Shown here piece after piece: positions 45,489 to 58,380 of a DNA stretch of 64,000 bases. Origin of the DNA: Taenia hydatigena (taxonomy: Eukaryota; Platyhelminthes; Cestoda; Cyclophyllidea; Taeniidae); contig JADWOT020000006.1 in NCBI GenBank assembly GCA_036345935.2, forward strand, positions 10,762,519 to 10,826,518, given 5' to 3'. The translations under genes were made by a program, and so were the position numbers. The notes beneath the pieces were generated by a model. That model saw nothing but the letters and a program-made list of their open reading frames with translations. It ran no database searches and was not told the DNA's origin. Each line of letters begins with the position of its first letter. Position 1 is the stretch's first letter.

Positions 45489-48400
45489 ATATCCATTGTT
45501 TTAACAAAAATCTTCGTTACTTTTTAAAACAATAGAAATATGGGAGGGTGAGACGGGCAATAATTTCCTCATTATTTGACAAGAAGTGTTATCTTTGTAT
45601 CGCGTCAATACTCATTTTTTGCAAGGGCGTGATTGAGGTGCAAAACATGTGGGAATAAATTTTTCCCTTCTGGAGGAATTTCAGAAACCAAAGGACGAAA
45701 TCAGTCATGTGCATTAAAATACACCAATGTAAACAATCTGAAAACACCGTTATTATTTGCTTACTTGTGCACAAATACATGGATACATACATTTAGGAGC
45801 CACAAACATTCATGTGTAGCAATGGTATTGTTTGGCCGAAGGAATACAAGCTATGACCTTTTTTCGGCAACACTGTTAGTCCGCAGATGTCTGTATTGTT
45901 CGAAAGTTTGAATTATTGCATATGATAAGGACTTATTTTTAGATGAGGATACGGGGCATCGTATGTGCAGTTATGTGGTGTCGCTCGAAATCGTGGAAGT
46001 ACGAGAATGCTACCGAACTATGCTATAAAGAACTTTTAACTATTTTACCTTGGGAAACGCAAGTGGATCACCCAATGCACACTGTTTGTGAACGGAGGAT
46101 GTTTTGTTTGCACGTGTCCACTTCACATGCTACCGTTGAGTAGAGTTGTTGCTGAAACTTCTTGAAGACACATCTCACACTTGAATGAAATGACTACTCC
46201 TAGCTACAGGTTTGGGAGCATCATAAAAGAATAAAAAGTTTTCTAACGATTGGGGAGACATTAGGGCAATTTTAGGCTAAAACTGAGGAATCATTGCTCT
46301 AAATAGAACATTCGGTGTTGCACTGATTGTAATCACATTTGTGAGGTGGGAAATGTAATTAACAACTTGTACCGCACGCAGGCAAAGAAAAGTTGTTCAA
46401 AGCATGAAAACAATAGGAAACATTAATTGTTTTCTTCCTCCCCGGGGTAATCTCAGTCGACTAATGGGCGGAGACAAAAACTTGCTATAAAGACGAATTA
46501 CTGTAAAAATAAACCACCATGCGTAAATTGAGCTCGAAAAATGACTTGAGAAAAAGCGAGAGAGTTGTAAACTCCAACGCGTACAAGGAGGGTATAAAAT
46601 GGTTGATTGCGGTTCCGATTCGACAACCCAGTACACAATAGCTCTAAACTTTTGAAAGGAGTTCTTTAACCCACGTGCTGAAAAGAAATAAAGTAGCCAA
46701 GGAAGTTATTAAACTTATGATAAATTGATTGATTCGCAATAAGTGACAGTTGAAATTAGTATCGTCAAGCTGAGAATTTCAATCTCCCCAAGTAGCCTTC
46801 ACAACTTAAGATCCCCAAGCTTCTTCAACTCTTTGGGATGAAAGGCAATGTAACAGTAACAGCTGACGGATCGAAACAATCTTGTGGTGTTCACCCTCTA
46901 TAAAAATTTCATTCAATGCTTGAAGTTTCTTTTGTCAAAGCAGACCTAAAGTTGTGGGCTGCAGAGAGTAGGTAGTTTCTGTGATGCGATTCATTGAATT
47001 TACCAATTTAGATTGTAAATAAGGTAAGGAAAACAAGTCTTCTTGATTGGGAAACTCGCTATCCTGTATCGGAGAAAATTCTAATCTACATGGTTTAATT
47101 TTTCCTCACTTGAATGTTTTTGTAGTCGCTGGCTCCAAAATGCCTAAATGTTTGAAATTCGCATTAAATTTATAAATTCAGCGCGACGTTGCATACCATT
47201 TTGCCATTTGTTTGCCAATTTGCCCGGTTATAGTGGCAAGGATGATGTACTACCTGGACCTTTTGCCCCTAATTCGGTGAATATGTATATGTTGATAAAG
47301 TTGTCTTAATGATCAATTCATGTTAAATGTAATTCAATTAATAGTATGAGTGAAATTTTGATGGGAAGAACAAAAAGTAAATGTAACAGTGGAGAATTGA
47401 AGCCGGCCAAAGAGACTAGCTTGTAACAAATTTGGTGACTTATTAATCGGAGAGCCCTTTACCTAAAAATTTAAAGAGGACGAGCATCAGACGAGGAGTA
47501 TTGCCCATAAAAGTATAGTCCGCCAGAAATCATAAAATATCTCGAATGCATCAAAGTTTTTCATCAAAACTCTCCGCACTTCCAGTCCCTTCGTTCAGCC
47601 TACTTGATAACATTACTAAACTATAATGTTACGGAATTCAGAAAAAGATGCCCTTAATCAAAGTCAATTTAGAATAAATGTTGAGAAGTGGTGGTACATT
47701 TGGCTGTTTAGAAGAACCTTCTACAGTCCGGCAATGCTAGGCAGACAGGTAGAACGTAACTATGTGAGCGGCATTCAATAGACCAATTAAGCCAAACCGA
47801 CCAAGTGGCCGTATCGCTCCTGGCGGCCACGTGTGTTATGTCAGATGGTGGTTGTTAACCCCACACTTCCCTTCAGACAAAGCCCATTTCCCACGCAACA
47901 CAGATGTGAGCTTTGGCAACTAGAGCACACCCACCCCCTTCTCTCAGCCTCCCTGCATCCTCACCGTTGCCGCTGCTCCGCTCCAAAGGATGATGTGCTC
48001 AGCGGGGAGGGCTTGAGTTGGAGAGGGGGAGTTGGAAAGGGGTGAAAGGGGGTGGAAACAGGAGCACGCATAACTCACACAGCTGTATAAATTGTGCATC
48101 AGAGACTATTAAGGACCAATCGTCATGGCAAACAGTTCTGACCCGCATGGAAGCCACTGGCGAAATGCAGCTTTATTGTTCTATGCGTTCAGGGCACCAG
48201 GGCTGATGAACATTTATAATGCGCTTCTCTAGTGGCTACCTTGTGTTTCTGAACAAGTATTCTGTGCTCGTCTTACGACATGTTTCAGTAACATTTATAA
48301 ATTCAAAAACAAAGATTCTTAATTGAAATGCAATAACACCCACTCCTGAATAGAACTGATCGCTTTAAACGGGGCTAATGAAGAAGCATTTCAAATTCGT

Positions 48401-51400
48401 TGAATAGTATGTCATAATATTTGCGTATCTATTTATTCGGACTTTAGGAACGGTTACTAAAATCCATGCTAACCCGAAAAAATTAATGTTACTTAATTAC
48501 TGTTCCGAGACAAAGTGATCTAAGCCTTACTTTCGGGTTGAAATTTTGGCTTATCCATAGCCACAAAAAGTTGCCTCCCGTCCACCACCTACAATTTGCT
48601 TTCCAAATGTGATCTTGAACAAGAGGACAGGGTCGTAGTACAGCTGAAGAATGCTAGCGTACCCCACTAGTTCAGCCATTTTAAGTCATTTATAAAGATT
48701 GAAGCATAACAACAGTTAACCATTAGATATTTCTGTATTTTACTGCATATTTGAACAGAAATGGCGACATAAAATATCCATTTCCACATAGCAGCGATGG
48801 ACAGATCAGGCTGTCACTAGATAAATCATTTAAGGTCCTGCTGAACATTATTACCTAACGAACTTATCAAAGATGCCTGAAGGATCAATTCCTGTGCCAC
48901 TTGTTAAAAGCTGTTGTTGATTTGCATTTATAGAACAATCAGGTGATGTTATGGGTTGTGACGGTCCAACGCGGTGACATGACGAGGCTAAACGATAAGA
49001 TCACACACTTGCTGTAAGTTTCCGTACTCATTTGATGACCTAGTTGTGGTTGAAATTTTTAGAGCCTTTGAGGGAACCACTGGCAGTTTCGCCACACTGC
49101 CGTCATTTCAAAACATCCTCGATTATGTTTTGGCTAGAGTGAAAGCAGATGCAATTGACCCAACAGTCACCCATCAACATTGATGAAACAATCAACTTAG
49201 GTCCATTATAAGACCAGAGTACTGATCGAAAGGAGTTTATTAATGCTGAAAGTGTAACAGCTGTAATGAAAAGGTAATCTGCTGAAAAAGATTGAGAAAG
49301 TCAACTACTTTGATTGGTCTTAGCTACATTAGTCTCACTAGAGCATTATATAATGCATCAAAATATGACCATCTTCGGCCTGTTTCATAGCAAGCATTGA
49401 GTTGAATGTGAAATTCATTTATAAGTTGTCAAGTAATTAAAATAATGTCACTAAAGCACAATGAATTATACAGGCCGTCATCTCGCGTTTACTAATAATG
49501 GTGTTTGTATGCCTTCAATATCTTAAATGAAAAGATGCCGCGAGGACATCCAGACATATGGAGCGTAGTTGATGTGGGCGACACCACCTCTATTCACCTT
49601 CTAATTAACATTTCAGCCTTATTTTTAATAAATCCGTAGTTCGTTTTCAACCACTGTCTCCCCTTTTGTGTTCGTTAGGCTAGCCCGTCTCCTCATCTCA
49701 GATGGTGACTAATCCGGGTCAAGCAAGTGGATGGGTGGGTGCAGAAATTACCTATCCTTGAGGAGTCCGTTGCACACGCTCTCCTTTTTGCCCGTATTCC
49801 AAGAAGGGATACCAGATTTTGACTGATGATGCAATGGTGAAATGGAATAAGGCAAAACTATGCAATCGACGAGCAATTTTTGGGCAACAATTCTAGAAAA
49901 ATTGGAAACATTCGGATGCCTTCTTTTTTAAATGGAGTGAAATGCTTGATTGCCATTTTATCCAGACCGCTCCGGTTTTGTGACATGGGCTTTGATATTG
50001 GTGCAAGCATCGCCAGTACCACTTTATGGACTCTGGGTTTACCAGGCCACTTTTACCTATGCCGATATGTCAGTAAGAGAGGCATGAGAAATGTTTCACT
50101 TTTTACGGCTATGGATGAGGTGATGCGTGATGTTCGAGTCTCAGTTGTAAAAAACGCTTAAGAGACATGAACGGGTTTGTCACTATCCCTTAAGGCAGTG
50201 CTCTCGTGATGAACTGCATCTCCGCCGAAGATGATATAAATCATTTGAAAAGCACTTACAATAATTGCGGCAAAGGTTGTTAAGTACTCGGAATCCTGCA
50301 TGCACAATAGAGCATTTTTGCTTGCCTATTTCATGTTGGTACAACATCATCAAAATCTAGTAGCAGCCCTGTTCTATTACCAAAAAGGAGTTGTAACGTG
50401 AGGAAAATGTGTACCACCAATGTCGACTTTCTAAGACTTGAGAATCCGATCCGTTTGGGTTATTACCAGTTATTTATTAAGCAGCGCTTTTGTGTGTGCA
50501 TCTAGTTTAAACACAGCAATCCGTACCCCTTTTAAGCACCACAATTATTAAGAATTGGCTATAGAAATTGGTACGCTTCATGAGCAAACAAAATGATAAT
50601 TATCTTGGCATTTTTGATGTCTCTTTAATCATAGCTTTTAACGCAAGAAGAGTCATTAAAACAATGCACATTGGGGCATTTTTCTGGATAACAATCTCTT
50701 CCTTAATTTTCAGAGATATCTCCGTGCAACGTTTTAGGCCTCCTAGATTACTACTAATTTAAAAATATTTCGACTAGTAACCTTGAGAGCGCAGAATAAA
50801 TTTGGCAAAAATGGCGATCGAAATATATTTTCCCCTACTGCTAAGCAAGACTTGTGTGAAAACTCAAATGACTCAAAGGTATTCTATTTTCGAGAAGAAC
50901 CAAATCATTGATGTGCGATTGGTGCTCTTTGTTAATCGCTTAAAATAGTCTAAACGCTAAGATAACTATACATATCTTTATGTCTAACCTACTACCTAAA
51001 AGCACAAATTTTTAATCTCACATTAACGAAGATTATACTACTTGTCCGAATTAATACAGCTGACAGACTAGTTGGCATTGAGCACATACTGATTATAATT
51101 TGTTAAAAATGAATTTAGCTTACATGGTTACAAATGTGCCATTTAGTTATGAATGATCAAGGATTTGCATCAACATCTTAGACTAAGATGACTTATGAGG
51201 AATAGCATGGTGGATGCAAGAGGAGGGAGAGGCTGGAGTTCGGGTGGCATGACCTACATGGGTGCAGCACCTCCAAGTGCCGGTAAACTTCATTACCCAT
51301 CTGCAACCCGACAGTCAAGGGAGATGCTCATACAAAGGACACCTAAAATTCGACGCCTGAACAGCAATTCGCCCCCTCCCCTCGCAATCCCTGACAGCGC

Positions 51401-53960
51401 ATGGAAGAGCGTGCACCGAGAAAGGGGAGACATTTTATCTGATATGCCAAACTTCTCCGTCGTGCACGCGTACCTGGAATAGACAAAAGAGATTTTTCCC
51501 ACATACACACACCCTCCCTCTCAACCTCGTGCGTGTGTGCTTATTTGGAGCAATGTTGGACATATCACTTTCAATGCATCTCCTCACCATGCATGCACAC
51601 GCACGCAGACAACCATAGAGAGGGAGATGGGGAGAACTTAGCGCCATGTGTGTGTGGTATGTGTGCGGGGTGGAGAACAAATATTGTTTTTCTCCCCCAG
51701 CCACAGCGTTTGTTTTCAATTCATGCTAATCTCCCTGAAAAGTTTAAATTCCCGTTTTACGCTTAAAGGGAACAATATTTCCACGGTGGTTCGTGCGTGC
51801 CAAACAGGAAGATGGTTTAATTAAGCCGACCGGCAATCAATGTTTGGATATCTATAAGGGTTGAGCATTAAAAGACTAAAAGCATGTAAAGTTTGTCTTA
51901 CAACTTACTCTTAATAAGACATTTGGGAACCAAACAACCATAATCGCACTTAAGCTTCAGAGGGAATAATCGTATCAGATTCGTCAGCCCTTCTAGGTGG
52001 TACCAATACCAACGAAAAAATTTGTAAGAAAGCAAAGAGAATTTGAGAAGTTGGATTTAATTTGTGTAACGAAGTGGAGGAAGTAACTGAGCTTCAGGGT
52101 TGCTTCGAATTTATTTGGAGAAAAAATCGCTATGAATAAATGGTGGGAGAAATGCTTTTGTGGAAAATTATTACTTGAAAATGATTGGCATATCTAATAG
52201 ATGGGTTAAACGCATAACGTGTGACATCGAAGGTGAGAAAACTCTGTCCACTAAACATGGCTTTGATAATAATGCGGATAGTATGCATGTAAAGACAAAT
52301 GTATATCGGATTAGCCAAGATTGTTCTTTTTTCAGAAATAGCTGTTAATGAGGTAGTGTAACGCGAGTCTCTTGATATTGTCCCAAAAACATTGATATTT
52401 ACAAAAGGTTGTCTTGATATGGGAGAGAAATTTAATCGATTAAGACTTCGGTGATAAAATGCGCCACTAAGTTAACCACAGCAAAAATAAATAAATATGG
52501 ACTTCAAGAGCAAATGTTCCACACAGAACGAGAGCCTATCTAATGCCTTTATAAAATCGGCAAATTAGTGTTTATTTACACAGTCAGTTTAGAAGGGTAG
52601 AGGGTTTGAAACGAAAATAATCCCATCAACAACTCGTTCGCGGATAAACACACTTTGTCCAGATTAAAGAAGACCCAGGTAGGTAGAGCAAGACCGAGTA
52701 AAGAAGGGTAGATAGCACACACGAAAGTTTGCAAGGCAAAAGTATTCTTGCATGCAGGGCAGTGGCGCCGCATACAGGTGTGGAGGTCAAGGTGGACTCA
52801 TGCACGAAACCCACATTTCAACGGCTGGTGATATTCCATGCTGAATAAGCGGCAGCGGTAGTAGTGATATCGGTTGGCAGCTGCGGTCCACCTGGATCAC
52901 TCTCTTCCCTCACACAGGTAGCACACGTGTACATCTGTTGCTAAAGTGAAGAAGTTGTTGGACAGGAGTCACTCCCGTCTCCCGACTCCCACCATAGCAA
53001 CAAGGAATTGCACACGACTATATCCTACTCTCGAGCGTGGCCTGCCCGCATGTGCAGCATTCCAGCAGTTCCTCTTTTATTGATTAAAACAGGGGTCTGT
53101 TCTCCACAGTCTCTATTAACGAAAGAAGCTACCGGTTCAAGAGAAGACAACGAAAGTCGTCACTATAACTATGGGTAGGTAAGGGTCGAAGCCATTCATT
53201 GAATTGTTTGCAGAGACATTTGAGCAATCCATGCGCATCTGTGGACCCGATAAAACAAGAGCACATTGAAAGCAAGGTAGAAAACCAAATCCAGAAAAAT
53301 TAGTCCTTACGAATGTATGTTATACATGCTTTTATGAGAAATAATGGACTATGCGGGAAAAATTATAGTGTTTGTACCTACAGAAGGTGCGAGAAACTAC
53401 TTTCCGGTAGATCAGTGTCCATTGGTGGTTTTGATTATTGCAATGCAAAATTAATTGAGATTCAAAAAATAAAATGCAAATTAAAGGCTAGGCTGCTTGT
53501 TGGCATTTCAATAATCATCTCCTAACTTAGGAAATACACTCATGGAACACTAAATGCCAATTTAGTGACGAGTGCATACGCTCAGTAACGAGAGTCTAAT
53601 AAACACACCATTTCTCATTAATAGTAAGAAAAGGCGACAAAGCGGATATGTTTGGATAGTAATTTATCATTTGAGCTTTTTGTTACGCGGACAGCAGAAC
53701 GACCACATCTTTTGAATTAACCTACGATCCAACGTTGTCCCAAGACTGAATACGATGCCTTATGATAAACTAATTCATTTCATACCTTAATTATTGGTAG
53801 AGTTGTCACTGATACGTAAGGTGCTCTTTTACACTCAAGCGATTTTAAACATGATTAAGGCGGGAAATCGATAGAGAAGTTCCCAACCCTGTTGGGGTGA
53901 AAGCAACTACCACCTGTGCACATGGAGAAGCACGTGCGTGCTCGTCAGACGCGCATCCCT
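45489..53960. other. Gene desert, 8.5 kb
   Basis: No gene is supported. Features seen are a TATAAAA at 46593-46599 without an attached gene, a G-rich stretch at 47998-48063, and GC-richer islands at about 47800-48060, 51200-51700 and 52580-53060. Long gene-poor flanks are common around developmental regulators such as the Sox gene downstream, so regulatory elements are plausible here. Confidence 0.4.
47998..48063 (+). other. G-rich stretch with G-quadruplex potential
   Basis: Runs of three to five G (GGGGAGGG, GAGAGGGGG, GGAAAGGGG, GAAAGGGGG) within about 60 bases, in a locally GC-rich patch. Confidence 0.45.
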
Positions 53961-53968
53961 TACATGCA

Positions 53969-54037
53969 CCAATAGGAGTGGAATGATCTGCGCATGGCTC
54001 CCCGTTGTCTCCTAATTGGCCAATAGGCGCCAATAGG
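53969..54037 (+). promoter_or_regulatory. Promoter-like cluster of three CCAATAGG boxes
   Basis: CCAATAGG occurs at 53969-53976, 54020-54027 and 54030-54037, the last two as an abutting 10-base tandem (CCAATAGGCG then CCAATAGGCA) preceded by ATTGG. They lie 70-140 bases before the ATG at 54108, the usual place for CCAAT/NF-Y sites, supporting 54108 as a genuine first coding exon. Confidence 0.5.
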
Positions 54038-54107
54038 CACAAGAGGCGAATAGCGGACTCACACAAACGTCAGCTCACGACTTTAGACAACATAGTTATT
54101 GCTTTCA

Positions 54108-54755
54108 ATGGCTACGGAGAAGATTATGTCGCTAGACTACTTAAAGTCAAACACTTCTAATAGTCCCTTTCAGCCCAACTTCATTACAGCACCTAACATC
54201 TACTACAGTGAAATGCCAGAATTCACAGCACCTCGAGTGACGGATAATGGAATCTATCCCAATTCCGTAGCATACGATCAAAATACCTACACGAAACATC
54301 CATCGAACGAAGGATACACACCTAGTTGGGGCTGCGAAGCTCTTAGATCGGGCTTTTACGAGGAAGGTCTTTCAACGCCAGCCAAGTTTCCAAATTATCA
54401 AGGTGACTGGAAGGTGATACCACGTGTCCAGGAAAATCTATACAGTCCCAAGTCAGTTGGTTCGAACGCTACTCCAATAATGAACATAATAACACCCTCT
54501 GAATGCGAGGACGAGGTAGAAGGGGAGGAGGAGGGCGGGTCTCTCAGTGGTGAGTCTTGCTCTGAGGAACTCGCCGAACGCGGTCCTGTATCTATCTACG
54601 GTCAGAGTACTTTTCCGCAGGAATGCTGCACACCCTGCACGACTACCTACACGAGCTCAACAGCGGGAGGAGATTCTCGAGGAGCGCACCAGTACGTCAT
54701 GGAGGCTGAGGCACATCCAAAGACCGCATATGGATTGTCTATCAAGGCAAATGAA
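54108..54755 (+). CDS. First-exon ORF, possibly the 5' exon of the SoxB gene
   Basis: Starts MATEKIMSLDYLKSN and stays open for 216 codons to a strong donor (GAA/GTAAGT at 54755/54756); in-frame stops follow. The product is Ser/Thr/Tyr/Pro-rich, with an acidic patch at about residues 143-165 (ECEDEVEGEEEGG), as in activation domains; I see no DNA-binding motif. The donor is phase 0, and the next good acceptor, at 58380, enters the SoxB exon in phase 0 and in the correct frame, with no intervening exon recognised. It is therefore either an N-terminal extension of the SoxB protein or the first exon of another gene. The CCAAT cluster just upstream looks like its promoter. Confidence 0.6.
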
Positions 54756-57700
54756 GTAAGTTTCTTCACTGAAAATAATCTACAAATTATAATGTTAGAT
54801 GATTTTGCGCAAATTGGTAAATTTTAAAGTGAATGATAGAATTACATGCTACGCTGCGTCGTTGAGGTTATCGTGAGCACATGTGGAATTAAACGCAGTT
54901 AGTTAGTAATTGCAAGAAATCACATTGAAAAAAAAAGATTACTGCACTTAAAGGTGTGAGATCGTAATTTAGACAGTGATTTATAAAACTAGTCTTTTAA
55001 AGTTTTGAGAAATTACTGAACTAAAAATTCCAAAAGATAATGCATTTTTCAATCAAGCATACGTTCTCTGTTTTACTTCATTATCCCCCGCCGCTCCAAA
55101 GGCAGCCCTTTTGCATCGAATAACCCCTTTAGATTAAATGAGATTTTATTTCCCTATGTTGACCAAATGCCTTATTTAAACGGTACTCCTCGAACTGACT
55201 GATTGGGAGTTACGTCCTTACTGAGCACCTTCCAGCACTTCAAAAGCCCACTCACATGGTGATGAGGCGCTCAGATCCCCATCTACAATAGACTTCAAGG
55301 CTGTGAATTAATCCGTACCATTTCAACTCGGAATATAAAACCATATAGTTATTTTAAAGTTTACAGAGAAACTAATGGAAGAATAGCTTTTGATGAACTT
55401 TTATGCACGCTTCGAAACTAATGGGAATTGTGGAAAAAGATAATACCAAATCTGATTACGCCGTCTCATAAATAAGCTTGTCTTCCTTGAAAAGGCGAGT
55501 CAGGTATTGGGAGTTCTTCATAAATGGAATGTTGAGAGTGTTAATAAAAAAGAACCGTTTAGTTATAATCGGTGACAGCTCTTCCAACCAAAAACACGAA
55601 GCTGGAGAGGAAAATAAATCTAATAAATGAAATCTGCAATACTTAATGGATAAAAATTTAATGAAATAATCACGTGATGTGAGCTCCTTTTTCAAACTAT
55701 ATTTTTTGACTAGGAACTCTTAGGGTATCGCCGATTTGCAAACCATAAGAAAGAAAGTTGTCGTGTTTGATTTTGTTTAGCACCACTTCAAGTCACTTGC
55801 CCGTACACGCAAATGAGTTTTAGTCGAATCAGCGTGGCGCCTGAACTGCAGTGGATAGGATATAATGACCACCTGAGGGAAGACATTCAACTGGCTCTGA
55901 GAGGAATGTCAAAATTCGGCTGACGAGACTAGAGCAGCTCAAAAACGAACCGACTGAGGCTCGAAGTGCGTAGTTATGAGTTGAGGAAAGGGCCATAATT
56001 TGTTCGCTGCTCATTTGGCTTCCACCTCATGGCTGTCTAATCAAATATAATCTCGTCTCACATGCAGTACGGAAGTGACGAATTAGGTGAACCGAATAAT
56101 TAACACAGATGTAGTAGCATGTAAATGGACTGAAAGGGATCCTAAACTCAACTAATAAATATCGCTTATAAGACTTCATTGCTAAATAATTGCAACGAAA
56201 GATGATAACTTGTGACAGTGTCGGCCCTCATCTCCCCAAGGTAAATTAAAAAAGGACATTCGAAATAGCGGTAAACTAAATAAGCATCACTTCATGCATC
56301 ACTGTCTGCGATAATGTTCGACTTGAATAAAAGAGCATATTTCTTCATTATAAAGAGCCCATGTTTAGTGCGCAGAGCATTTAACTTATCAACCTTCTTA
56401 AGTGTGCTACCCACTGTCGGCAGTACACTGAAAAACTTGTTAAATTATAGTTTTGTCATTAAAAGTTACTTTTTTAGTTTTCAGAAGTAACGTTGTTCTT
56501 TGCGTTTCGGCTTACAAACCGTAAAGGCAGCCGTTGTGAAACAGTGATTGACAGCGCTAAGGGAATGGGAGAGGAAGGGAAGTGATGCTGCCTTAACGTG
56601 GTTTTCGCAAATGTTTTTTATCACTTCTGCGCTAGGCTAATAGGTTAGTCGCTGGACAGAAAACAAATTCATCGTAAAAGACTTTAGTTCCCAGTGTCTT
56701 TTATTGTGCTCTTTTAAATGAAGTGAATTTTGCGCCGGGAACACCCCTTCATGGCAAGATCAGATGGGCATGGCTAAGTTGCCACCTAGGCTTAAGCCAG
56801 ATTTTTATTGTGAGAAAGCATTTTACTGTCAAAAGATTATAATACTACGACACCTAATGATTCGGCCCTCACTTGAAGCACGGACATTCATTGTTTGCTT
56901 TCTTGAGAACACGAGTTAACTGCTTTCCATTTCAGAGTAGAGGTATATGAAACGCGGGTCATTATATCGCCTATGGTAACGATTGAGTAGGCACTTTGAT
57001 GCCTTTGGCGATGATAGGGCGGTTGCGTTAGTTTTAATCATTCATGGCCGATAAAATGGCGTAATAAATAAGCTAATGAACGAATGAGCTTGAAACTATT
57101 TGCAGTTGGTTTTAATTCGCTTTTATTCGCATTAACCAAAAGTTAGTATCACCAAACTCTAAAGGCGCTTCGGCATGTTAGAAAGAAACGCCTTAGGGTT
57201 AGAATATAGTATTTTCACGCGCTCTAAAATTACAGATTCAAGGTATCCATTTAAGTGCATTCTCCAAACAATGGCCTAACGAGACACCTGGGAACTAAGT
57301 TCAAATTCAAATGTTATGAATTCGGAAAACCTTAAATTAAGGCAATTTATAGTTCTACAGATTTGCAATAGAAAATAATGCCATTCGGAACCTCAAATAG
57401 TTATGGAATTTTGCGCTAGATTTATTTGTGCTTGTTTCAAAATTGTTCAGGGCTAAATATCGTCTCCTATTACACATTCTCTCATTGATAAATGCGGTGG
57501 AGTTTTGCCATATTGCACTCGCTTATTACATGTGAACATCCCGAAGATAATGCTATTATTTCGGAAACTTTTGGTGCTCACAAGCACTAGCTAGATTAAT
57601 ACACATAGGAACTGTTGGTTTGGTTCCCCTTATTGCAAAGTGTGTAAATAAATTCCTTATTCAAAAGTTACTCATTGATCCCCAGAAAGGTTTAATAACC

Positions 57701-58380
57701 CAAAGCCTTTGGGTTATCTTTTAAAAGCATCAAAAGCAGCTTTCCTGGTGCCTGTGTAAAATAGGCAGTTGCTACTTAATTGTAGACGCAAATTTTCGAA
57801 TGTCAATAACTATTTTTCAAGTGGACATTAATGACCTCAAGAAAGGGACTTAAATCCATATCAAAGGTGGTACTATGCGTCATGCGGTGGTGCATGAGCA
57901 AAAAACCATTTCAAAATTTTAACTTCAATTGAATGCACTAAAAACGTATCGATGAGTTAGAATAAGAAAAATTCCTCCCGTAGAGGACACTACTTCGATT
58001 AGTACTCACCTGCTAATTAAAAAACAACGTAAAATGGACCATAAAATGGCTTATTTTGCCTGCTTGAGGAATCAATTATCCCTAAACCGCAAGGAGTGAG
58101 TTGGAAAGATAGTACTGTGACAGGGGAGATAAGTAATGGGACGGTTGGAGAGCATTGTCAGTTGCCCGGCCATTCGTCTTATCTGATGTGCACGTCCTCC
58201 CGCAAACTGCGCAATAGGGCCATCTAACCAGTCTCATCAACGCCTCGGCCTGCTAAGTTCTTAAAATATCCATTCGAAGTCTTCGTCTAACGCACATGAC
58301 TTCCATTTAAACTAATAAAATAACAAAAAAAGTTATGGAAGCACTAATTTCTAGATAGAGGTTTGAATTTAACTCTACAG
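54756..58380. other. Possible SoxB intron (3.6 kb), otherwise upstream region
   Basis: AT-rich with no other exon seen. It contains a perfect 23-base palindrome at 57695-57717 and ends in the acceptor TTTAACTCTACAG directly before the SoxB ATG. Confidence 0.45.
57695..57717. repeat. Perfect palindrome with 11-bp arms
   Basis: ATAACCCAAAG, a single central base, then CTTTGGGTTAT. It contains two inverted CTTTG cores, the type of core bound by HMG-box (Sox/TCF) proteins. Confidence 0.6.

Noticed and set aside
51195..51482. 95-codon ATG frame in a GC-rich island of the desert
   Set aside because: Composition is not implausible for coding, but there is no recognisable domain, partner exon or conservation evidence.
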